The notes beneath the pieces are model-generated. The model worked only from the letters and a program-made list of their open reading frames with translations. It did not search any database and had not been told where the DNA came from. A DNA stretch of 64,000 bases from positions 34,438,701 through 34,502,700 of the forward strand of contig JAOANR010000011.1 in NCBI GenBank assembly GCA_030278955.1. Reading direction: 5' to 3'. This document shows positions 55,957-64,000 of the stretch, piece by piece (the stretch's first letter is position 1; each line of letters starts with the position of its first letter). The translations under genes and the position numbers were made by a program. Source of the DNA: Hygrophila difformis. Its lineage: Eukaryota; Streptophyta; Magnoliopsida; Lamiales; Acanthaceae.

Positions 55957-56629
55957 TTGAAAATTCTTTTATACACTCAACTTAGTTAAAACTCTTTTTT
56001 TCCCCTAATCGCATGAGTGTAACTCGCATGCCAATTAGATGGATCAGAGTGCCAATTGGCTGGATCCAAGTGCCAATCGTATGGTTCCGAGTAAATGGAG
56101 TGGATTGTCTCGATGGGAATTAACGTGTGAAAGTGTGCAAAAAAGAAAACTCTAGCGATTGGGCCTCAAATAGCAACCGATTCGGCCTCGCTCGGAACCG
56201 AGTGGGACTCGCTTGGGATCTAGTGGCACTCGCTAGGATCGAGCGGCACTCGCTACAATTGGACTTCATGCATCGAGTGGGCCTCGGACTGGTAGAGGAA
56301 GTGACTAAATCTCATACATATCAATTGCCATTAGCGAGTAGATATGTCTCCCTCCGCTCTCGGCATTCTCGACTTTGACATCCGTCGAGTCACCGCCGCG
56401 GCGCCGGTGCACGTTGTTCCCGTCCCGTCGATGCGCCTACCACCATTTGAAATCTCACTCCGTTCCTTCGTGCCTCCGTTCGAAAGCTTCCTCCGTTCCC
56501 GAACTGTCGCACCGCTGCTTCTCTCTGTCTGCATCGCTACTGTCCACCACCACTGTCGAGTGTGTATTCCGTCATCACCTCCATGCACCCGTTTCCCATC
56601 TTCACCACCGTCGTCGCTGGACTGTTGAC
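55957..56629. other. Spacer with GAG/CTC-rich short tandem repeats
   Basis: At 56,030-56,095 a unit like GTGCCAATTGGCTGGATCC recurs three times. At 56,190-56,265 a unit like GAGTGGGACTCGCTTGGGAT recurs about three times, with GAGY...ACTC as small inverted arms. From 56,340 a G+C-richer leader-like block leads to the first exon of the next element. Open frames here are chance. Confidence 0.5.
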
Positions 56630-56680
56630 ATGGAGGGCAACGCAAAAGCGACCGCTGTCCCCGCTTCTGCATCTGGCGAG
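56630..56680 (+). pseudogene. Second Ulp1/DUF1985-type gene, exon 1
   Basis: ATG at 56,630 opens 17 codons (MEGNAKATAVPASASGE) up to a GAG|GTTAGT donor. The following exon at 57,359 starts in the same phase (VAWSWKRPTTRHV). This is a short first exon of the transposon-type gene described next. It is supported only by splice logic. Confidence 0.4.
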
Positions 56681-57358
56681 GTTAGTGATTTAAGAATATT
56701 TTGTAGTCTCTGTTCGGTTTTGGTATCCATTGTTTTCTTTGTTCGAATTTTTGGATCTCTGTTCCACATTTGATGGATTATATTTTTTTATTTCATTGTT
56801 TTCTTTGTTCTGAGGTTTTGATTTTGAACCAAAGAAAATTTTCTTTGCTTTGTTTTCTTTGTTATGATTTCGTATTCTTTGTTTTATTTGTTCTGAATTT
56901 TTTTTCTGTTTGATCTGTTTGCTCTTAAAGTCAATTATAGTTTGGTTTGATTGGATTAGATTGAATTTTGGTGTGGTTTAGTGTTATTATGAAATTGGTA
57001 CAACATTCACAAGGTTTTAGCAATCTGTCTAGTTCCGTTTCTGATTAATTTTGTTTGGAATTAACAAGTTGATCCTTTCAGTGCAAAATATTCGATGCAT
57101 GATGAGTTTTGAAGAAATATAATTTGTAGAAATATGCATCAGCATCAGTAGAGCTTCTCTTAGTGCAGATTTCTAAAACTTTAAATGTGAGAAGCATTCA
57201 TTAGACCTGTTAATGGTGGTTATTAACTGTTGTGAATGTGAATTCTTTATAAACATTTGTATATAAATTCTAATGTTTGCAATTGTTATCTGTAAATTGT
57301 TTAATTAATTGGATAATCTTGTGAAATTGTGTATATAAAAATATATAAATATGAATAG

Positions 57359-58330
57359 GTTGCGTGGAGTTGGAAGCGACCGACCACTAGGCATGTAGCA
57401 TGTAATGTTAATAGATACATTAGGCTATTTATTGTAGAGGTTATTAGGGAGGGGCTACAGGCTGCCGGTGGGCATGTAGTAGCTAGGTTCACGGATTCGT
57501 GCTTCGGTCATTTTTTTCAGACCGACATGGGACACAGGTGCCCATGGGTATACAGCCACTCATTCATTATTCACCAACGAAGTTATTATACCTGGTGCAG
57601 GCGAGGATTTGTTTACGTTTAGGATAGGGGAAAAATTTATTAATTTCGGGCATCAGGAGTATGCATTAATTACAGGTCTCCGATTTGGGGCAACCGATTT
57701 TTATTTAAATAGTTGTCAGGCTCATTCACAGCAGAGTGTACACGCGATATTCCACCGATGTATCTGTTTCGGAGGATAGACTTAAGGAAAATTTTTAGCA
57801 TGGAGTATTCAGGGGCAGCGCAGACGACTCCCTGACAGTAGCAAAAGTTCTAGCAGCCTATTTTCTTGTTTTGGGGTGGGATGGACAAAAAAAAAATCCC
57901 TGAACAGTGGCTATGGCATTTAGTGGAGGATCAAGAGCGGTAGGAGTCATTCCCTTGGGAAGCATACAATTGGAACGACTACGGTACTACATCCTGGATA
58001 TACATATTGAGATATGCGGACGCAAATTTTATCATGTCTATAGTAATCTATATGCAGTGCTGGTACGTGTATATGTTTATATGCAATTAAATAATATAAA
58101 TTTATAAATGCTAAAACTTAATCATCTTTTTTATGTTTGATGAATTTATAATTTTAAATGTACTAGGTATGGGCTGCTGAGGCTGTACCTGATTTGTTAC
58201 GACATGTTGCTGTGAAGATAGATGATCCGAGCTCATGCCCCGGATGACGCGGTATACATTTCTGCGAGGTCATGGCTACGATTACACCACCTTTTTCGAT
58301 GCAGATGCAACATTCAAGTTTAATTCTAAT
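57359..58330 (+). pseudogene. DUF1985-like region of a second Ulp1-type transposon gene
   Basis: Pieces in several frames fit the DUF1985 domain found ahead of Ulp1 peptidases in plant transposons: IRLFIVEVIREGLQAAGG, FTDSCFGHFFQTDM, then in another frame DLFTFRIGEKFINFGHQEYA and LITGLRFGATDFYL, then EDQERWESFPWEAYNWNDY, and after an acceptor at 58,167 VWAAEAVPDLLRHVAV. Frame changes near 57,545, 57,790 and 57,900 and stops such as 57,619 show that it is dead. It does not share recognisable sequence with the gene at 854-16,310, so it is a different family of the same general class. Confidence 0.5.
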
Positions 58331-58696
58331 TTAATATTTACCTATCATTTCTCCCCTATATTAAGTGGCTATGTTTTATTTTTATTTTTTATTTTTAGAG
58401 AGAGTGTATAGAGTGGCTGGTTCCATGCCGGAGGAAGAGGCGGCTGTGTATTTACAATACTTGGATATGCCTCTCCCCCTCATGTGCTCGTTGCGTGCAT
58501 ATGATTGCACCAAAAAGGCGAACTAGAGCTCCTAAGAACACTAGTTTTCTTGATTTTAACGATGATGATGATGGTGACGAGGACGCCACGATAGAGCCTG
58601 CACGCAAGAGAGTGCATACCCGACCACGTACGGGTGAGCCTGTCCGACACGGGACGCAGGGGACATTTTAGGGAGGTGCCAGTTACCGGGGTACAT

Positions 58697-58716
58697 GGGG
58701 GGGGGGGGGGGGGGGG
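58697..58716 (+). repeat. Run of 20 G
   Basis: An uninterrupted G homopolymer in the exon-like region before the coiled-coil exon. It would encode polyglycine, or shift the frame. Its exact length is uncertain, as for any such run. Confidence 0.9.
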
Positions 58717-58758
58717 ACTAAGGGTGATGTCTCGGGGACGGACAAAGTTGGTGAACGG

Positions 58759-59125
58759 GTGGACAGAGAGAGGGTAGGTGCGCACATGGATGAGGATGAT
58801 GCACGTATTAGCAGGGTAGTTCCTGATCAGGAGGTTTTATTGCACCGCATTGCATTGATGCTCACTAAGGAGAGACAACACATTTCTCTAGATGTGAGGT
58901 GGGAGGGAGATCGTGCGCTACATGGAACTGATTGCTTGCAGGGAGAGAAACAGACAGAGATGCAAAATGAGTTCAACCGGATGAGGGCAAATATTCAGGC
59001 TGAATTCGCTAACATGAAGAATGAGCACAGGTTGTTGAAAAAGGATATTCATGATGAGTCAGTTAAGCTGAGGGATGAGAACAGATTGCTGAATGAAGAA
59101 ATCGGGCGGGGTTTCCGGATACTCA
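58759..59125 (+). pseudogene. Coiled-coil exon of the second Ulp1-type gene
   Basis: An open stretch ending at a CTCA|GTATGT donor (59,126). It reads ARISRVVPDQEVLLHRIALM, then QTEMQNEFNRMRANIQAEFA and KNEHRLLKKDIHDESVKLRD, ENRLLNEEIGRGFRIL, a strong coiled coil. No domain name fits. It links the DUF1985-like part to the repeated exons downstream. Confidence 0.45.
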
Positions 59126-59241
59126 GTATGTTTCGATTACAGTTGTGTTTTCCCGTTAAAAAATGTTTTTTCTTTTGTTTGATATTTATATTTAAAAATA
59201 TTGTTTATCTTATAATTATGGTTTGGCGTTGTATGCAACAG

Positions 59242-60440
59242 CTGCAGAGCACCATTCATGTGATGATACAATCCCGGACGACACGACATTACGATCATAT
59301 GGCCACTGGTTTGTGTAATTAATATATTTTCCTATCACTGTTTTACAAATATATAAATACAATTAATCTTATAATTATGGTTTGGTGTTGGATGTACCAG
59401 CTGCAGAGCATCGTTCTGCATCGTTCAGGTGTTAATACAAATTCAAGGACGACACGGCCTTACAATCATGCGGGCACTAGTATGTGTAATATATAAATTT
59501 GAATTTAATATCCACACTTGATTTGATTTTTCGATCTCTTAATAAGAGCAATTAATTTATTTTAGTACATCAATTACATTGTAAAATGATCAAATTGGTT
59601 GGATTATTGTACAAGGATAAATAAATTCAATAAATAATAAAACTATTTGGGATATAAGGATTCAATATGTTGATTAAGATTTGGGTTTTCCAACTATGTA
59701 TTATATGTTTAATAATTTTTATTCAGTCTTTACAATACAGTTAATCTTATAATTATGTTCTGATCTTGTATGTAATAGGTGTAGAGCACCGTACAGGTGA
59801 TGATACAAATGCCCAATGACACGACCTTACGATCATACTGCCAATTGTATGTGTAATTAATATATTTTCTTGCCACTGTTTTAGAAACTATTTAGGAAGT
59901 AAGGATTTGCGTTACATTAAACAAGTACTTATCACAAGTTCAGCGAGGATTTGCCACTGCTATTTTTTTTTTTGTAAGATATTAATTCAATGTATTGGTT
60001 TTTATTCGAATACAGTATAATTTAATTTAATCGACTGGTTTTGCAATACTCATAACAACCGATGAGCGCCACTTGGGAGGATTCCAAGATTTCAACTTTG
60101 CCGATTTTTTGGAGCATCCGACCACACGTACGTGCTATTTACTTTTAGGACTACTCGGCTTTTATAATTCTAATTCAAATCAAAATTATGATTTTACAAT
60201 ACATATAACAGATGTAGATGTAAACCAACAATGTACAGAGCTAGTGGATCCGACGACTGGGAGGTCTATCGATGCCATTGCGACTAGTAAGCTATTTAAT
60301 GTTTTGTATTCTATTATATGTAGATACGGAAATGGGCTTACAGTTATCAGTGCATTTACTTTATGTAACAGAAGTCGAGCATCGATCGGGCAACCACAAT
60401 GCCACAAACCTACCGATTGGTCACTCAGGCAGCACCCCCG
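59242..60440 (+). repeat. Four tandem copies of one short exon
   Basis: Copies at 59,242-59,308, 59,401-59,479, 59,779-59,846 and from 60,372. Each follows a CAG or TAG acceptor; the first three end at a GT(A/T)TGTGTAATT donor. Peptides: AEHHSCDDTIPDDTTLRSYG, AEHRSASF (then broken), VEHRTGDDTN (then broken), VEHRSGNHNATNLPIGHSG. The flanking intron sequence AATCTTATAATTATG is shared by copies 1-3, so exon plus intron were duplicated together. Confidence 0.6.
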
Positions 60441-60625
60441 GTACTCTTGATGCAATGATTAGGGACCTTGATTGTGTGGTCACCGATGAATTCCCATGCA
60501 AGAAGCGCAAACCATTGACATTTCTACTGTCCCCATTCATACGTAATTTAAATAGACCAAACAATACACGGGACGAAAGGGAATTTCAGGAATACCAAGC
60601 CAGTGGGAGTTATGGAGAAGGGTAA
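60073..60625 (+). pseudogene. 3' exons of the second Ulp1-type gene
   Basis: Exon-like blocks at about 60,073-60,126 (FQDFNFADFLEHPTT, donor GTACGT), 60,211-60,289 (acceptor ATAACAG, donor GTAAGC) and 60,372-60,625. The last reads VEHRSGNHNATNLPIGHSGS, then DLDCVVTDEFPCKKRKPLTF and LLSPFIRNLNRP, and ends at TAA 60,625. The K-K-R-K-P-x3-L-L-S-P-F segment is typical of the stretch just ahead of the Ulp1 peptidase domain in such genes. No peptidase motif follows, so the catalytic part is missing here. Confidence 0.45.
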
Positions 60626-61473
60626 TTGTAGGCAATTTACCCGTTACAGTCATTCCACCATTTCACGTAGTCAGTTAAATTTAATTAGTTACTTTAACGC
60701 AATGTGGACGCTGGCACGGGTATAGAGGTTGGTCCCGCATGTTTCAACATTATGATTAATACGAAGACATGGTATGATTCGGGGGTATGTTTAATTTGCT
60801 ATGCATTTATTTACAAAAACTTGCAGATGCCAAATTTTTTTACAGAAACGTCCTATGCATTTATGTTCAATTTCCTATTTTGTAGAGCAATTAATTTAGT
60901 TGACTGTCTGCCTCTTTATTTGAATTCATGAGATGCTTCAAGGCAGGCTACTTCCCGTCCACGACATAGGTGCTATTTGCTTCTCACAAGCTCTAGCTGT
61001 GTGGCGCTTGTAGTAGACCTAAAGAAGGTGTAAAAGACTACTGGAATGGAATTGAGGGATCGGGTGAGTTTTAATTTGAATTGAACTTGATTGTTTCAGG
61101 TGCTAATCTCTTCACTTACAATTTTATGATTGCTGGCTGATGCCGATGGAGTTCAAGAAAAATGATTTCATTCCAGGTTTGAAAAAATAGGTTTCTTTAT
61201 CATTTGCAATTTCTCATTTGTGTTTGTTTTTTAATATTAAAGTGGACTTATTTTGGTTATTAACTCGCCTGCTACTAGATATAGAGGTTGAAAAATTGGT
61301 TGATTTCTCATTTACAAATATATGTTGTCTTTCTCTTTTTATTTTCAGTTCCCTAGTTTCCTGATATAAGTTTTCATTATACTTATTTTTAAAATTTTAG
61401 TTTATAGTATTTTAGTGGACTTATTTTTCTGGTTGGTTGTTTTGCAAGAGTGTATACAATGTAAAACAATTAC
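60626..61473. other. No gene seen
   Basis: AT-rich DNA between the dead Ulp1-type gene and the LTR. A 75-codon frame at 60,704-60,931 (DAGTGIEVGPACFNIMINTK) might be a decayed continuation of the upstream gene but carries no recognised motif. Confidence 0.4.
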
Positions 61474-62166
61474 TGATGTAGGTCCCCTTATGTATCAAGA
61501 TTCAATTATGGGTGTTTATGCAATGTTCTAACTACGGTTTGACAAAAGCAGTAAAGAACACAACAATTTGATAACCCAGTTCGGTCCTTCCGACCTACGT
61601 CTGGGGGATACCAATCCAGGCGACCTTTACTAGACTAAAAACCAAGAACACAAACACGTCTACCAATGCCTAACACACGAAACCAAACTCTACCACTAGA
61701 TGATCGATCCAGTCGAGCGTACGTCGTTGAGACTCCCCCTCAACACGTCCGTAGGGAACTCACCCTAGAATGGAATCTTCAAAGGCACAAACGCTGTTTG
61801 TCATTCACCATGGCTTTCATCTTGATCACTGAATTCCTCCAGAACTTCTTGAATGTTGAAGATCGCAATATCTTCAGATATTCCAGTGTAATCCCAATCT
61901 CTAATCTTGCTCTTCTAAAAGTATCTCTATGAAATCTTGAAGAACAAATTACAAGACTCTCTATCTATCTGAAAATCTCTAAAGTTGTAAAATAAAATCT
62001 CTAAGAGTACTTCTAAAGATTACAGACTCTGCACTATATAAATGAATACAATATAAGAAAACTCTAGCAGAGATAACTGTCTGTCGTCGTCATTGGAATG
62101 TGCTAACACCTGTAGATCATCTCAATGAAAAGTACATAGTTAGGTTGTCAAAACAATGTATTAACA
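61474..62166 (-). repeat. 3' LTR of a non-autonomous (Copia-like) element
   Basis: On the minus strand the LTR begins TGTTAATACATTGTTTTGAC directly after a purine tract and ends near ACCTACATCA, about 693 bp. Inner sequences such as GGTCGGAAGGACCGAACTGG and TTATATAGTGCAGAGTC resemble Copia LTR U5 and TATA regions. The 5' LTR is not in the window, so the outer border and target duplication cannot be confirmed. Confidence 0.6.
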
Positions 62167-62180
62167 ATCTCTCCCACATT
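62167..62180 (-). promoter_or_regulatory. Polypurine tract
   Basis: The minus strand reads AATGTGGGAGAGAT, abutting the TGTTAA start of the LTR. Confidence 0.65.
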
Positions 62181-62555
62181 TCATGGAGATGATGATCCAT
62201 CAAACAAGGTGTCTATCAAAAATATCAATAATGCAAGCATTAATCAAATAAGAACATGATAGTCAAGCACATCATACAAAATAGCAAAATATAAACAATG
62301 TAAAACATCAACCATCAAAGACGACAGTTTAGAGAGTCAATAATCCATCATAGTCCATCCACAAACAAACAAACAAAACACAATCATCATCAGAATACAG
62401 TGTCATCAGCACAAAGTTTAAACATCCATCAGACAATACCAAAAACCATTAAAAAGTTTAGTCAGAAATTGTTACCCAAATGTACCAACACCCTTACCAC
62501 ATCGAGACCTCCACCAAAATAGACACCACCAGCTTTGTTTATCCCCCTTGATGGA
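62181..62555 (-). other. Non-coding internal region of the LTR element
   Basis: AT-rich, without an open frame, between the ORF and the polypurine tract. On the minus strand it begins with AAGGGGGATAAA just after the ORF's natural end. No protease, RT or integrase fragment is seen. Confidence 0.5.
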
Positions 62556-63734
62556 TCAAACAACTCCATCAGAAGAACCTTCTTCTTCATCAGCAAATGG
62601 ATTTTGCTCCTCAGAACGAGCTCCACTTGAAGAAGCCTTGCGGGTTGGGGAGAAAGATCCTGGAAGCATGCTCATAATCTGTGCAATCTTGCGCTTGGTG
62701 GCGATGGCTTCCTAGCTGATTTTGGTCTGCTTGTCACTCAAAGCATGCAACTCAGACTTGATCTGCAGTATTAGATCAGTGCCAGACGGTGGTGGTCCTT
62801 CCTTGAAGTCATTATGCTTATCACGAAGGTCATTGGAAGGGGAATGCACATTAATCTTGATCAGGTCATCCTTCTTTGTTTTAATACCATTGTGATGCAG
62901 CAACAGTGTGATAAGACCAGGGTATGGTAAACTAGCATTCTTGGTGATTAAATCACGAGTATAACCAAACCACTGAGATTTCTTGTTCAGAACATCCGGG
63001 TGCAAGTTGGCATAGAACTCTCTGACCAGTGTTGGAGAGTATGCTTTAAAAACTCGAGCCCACTTCAGCAAGTGTCTTTCTTCAAGAAACTCATCAAACC
63101 CTAGATCGGTGTAAGTAGCATGAATGAAAGTCTCCTCTGGAATGAATTTTCTGTTGACTAGATCTTTGGTCCCGAACAGCATCATCTCCTTGTTGAAGTA
63201 GGTCATATTGAATGGCTTTTGAGACTGCAAATCCCTCTGAGACTTCTCTGGTGTTCTTCGAGTCCTCGGTCGTTTGGCAGGTGTACCAACATCACTAGTT
63301 GAGGTGCTCCGCTTCTTTTTCTGGGTAGATCTGGTAGTAGGGCGTCGGACCTCTGTTTCAACACCAGCTTGATCAGGAACCTCTGGTTCATCATGCGGCA
63401 AAATATGATCTTCTTCTTCCTGAACATCTTCCGCTCCAGCATCAGTAGGATTGGGCGGATTTTCGGTAGGATTTGAAGGAGGATCCTGAGAAGGGTTTGC
63501 AACTGGACTACGAGGAGGGGTAGGAAGCATAGCGAGTAATGGCTCGGCATTCTCAGCAAAATCAACAATTTGGGTTTCAGGGTTGGTTTGAGCTGCATTT
63601 TCGGGTGTGGCAACATTTTCCTCAGCAACATCCTCACTAGGGTTTGGATTTTCAGAGGCGATCGGTGGCTCTGAAGTAGTAGGGGTTGGTTCAGAAACCT
63701 TCTCGGGCAGATTAGTCGAGGAAGACGAAGCCAT
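62556..63734 (-). pseudogene. Plant transposon-associated protein ORF, one stop
   Basis: The single ORF of the element. It opens at 63,734 (MASSSSTNLPEKVSEPTPTT). Residues 1-165 are disordered and Pro/Glu/Ser-rich with a basic patch (PTTRSTQKKKRSTST, AKRPRTRRTPEK). Residues about 175-290 look like the 'putative plant transposon protein' domain: LVNRKFIPEETFIHATYTDL, ERHLLKWARVFKAYSPTLVR, EFYANLHPD. A TAG at 62,712-62,714 interrupts the frame after LSDKQTKIS, and the same frame continues for some 50 codons (IAQIMSMLPGSFSPTRKASS, EEQNPFADEEEGSSDG) to TGA at 62,556-62,558. The role is unknown. Its place, immediately 5' of the purine tract and LTR with no pol, marks the element as non-autonomous. 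Confidence 0.6.
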
Positions 63735-64000
63735 TTAGTGTAAAACCTGAAAACTCAAACTCAAGTCTGAAATGTGGTAAGATGAAAACCAAAACAATTG
63801 ATTTAAAGAGATTAAGGACGAAGATGAAGAGGCGAGAGAGACGACGGTTTTCACTTGACGTGCGACGTGAGTGATGGTGTCAGTTGACAGTCATCATTAC
63901 TATAGGACGACGGTTTCTCCAAAAACTCTATCCGTAAATTCTTTGGGCCTGAAAATCTTATGGGCTAGATCAAGTGTAAGTTATGTAAAATAAACATAAA
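63735..64000. other. Leader of the LTR element or flank, runs off the window
   Basis: Non-coding. It probably includes the leader and possibly part of the 5' LTR or primer site, but I recognise no tRNA-complementary site. Confidence 0.4.

Noticed and set aside
63203..63637. 144-codon minus-strand ORF rich in Leu/Arg
   Set aside because: Out-of-frame reading of the disordered head of the plant transposon protein ORF.

Overview
This is nuclear DNA from a flowering plant, almost certainly a eudicot. It contains two Ty3/gypsy chromovirus retrotransposons primed by initiator-Met tRNA, a plant-type L1 LINE with a C-terminal RNase H, Copia-style LTRs, Stowaway MITEs, two Ulp1/DUF1985-type gene-carrying elements and one spliced host gene of the plant-specific DUF630/DUF632 family. 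I cannot fix the species from sequence alone. I saw no rRNA, tRNA or CRISPR locus.

Layout. (1) About 370-18,250, + strand: a decayed Ulp1 (C48 peptidase) gene of transposon type with many short exons. It is flanked on both sides by arrays of a TTCAGCGAT / ATCGCTGAA motif that look like subterminal repeats. A complete chromovirus (2,411-14,111; 5-bp duplication TTGAT; 2,763-bp LTRs) has inserted into its tandem-repeat coding region. That element carries an extra coiled-coil ORF ahead of gag, a stop between its two zinc knuckles, a gag/pol frameshift, and a roughly 280-bp foreign segment, possibly mitochondrial, inside integrase. (2) 19,310-25,765: a giant inverted repeat with arms of about 3.1 kb and a 155-bp spacer. 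Both arms hold the same solo LTR and the same Stowaway MITE. (3) 25,889-45,093, - strand: an intact four-exon DUF630-DUF632 gene (857 codons plus stop) whose intron 2 is 14.9 kb long. That length is due mostly to a very young, same-strand chromovirus (31,292-41,075; duplication GTTTC; 2,082-bp LTRs with one difference found). The last codons of the gene lie in an 85-90 bp unit that is present again in sense and then twice in antisense just downstream. A transcript running past the stop codon would therefore fold onto its own coding end.

(4) 45,094-50,136: upstream DNA with TATA-like, exon-like and duplicated leader-like segments on the - strand but no gene I can name. (5) 50,137-55,944, + strand: an L1-type LINE with target duplication ACCATTGCGCAT, broken in both ORFs. 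(6) 56,630-60,625, + strand: a second decayed DUF1985/Ulp1-type gene with four tandem copies of one short exon. (7) 61,474-63,734, - strand: the 3' end of a non-autonomous LTR element, in the order plant-transposon-protein ORF, polypurine tract, LTR, with no polymerase between ORF and LTR.

The only gene likely to serve the plant is the DUF630/DUF632 gene. Everything else is mobile DNA nested in or around it. The most notable points are the self-complementary 3' end of the host gene, the covarying hairpin array in the first element's LTRs, and the extra coiled-coil ORF shared by both chromoviruses.
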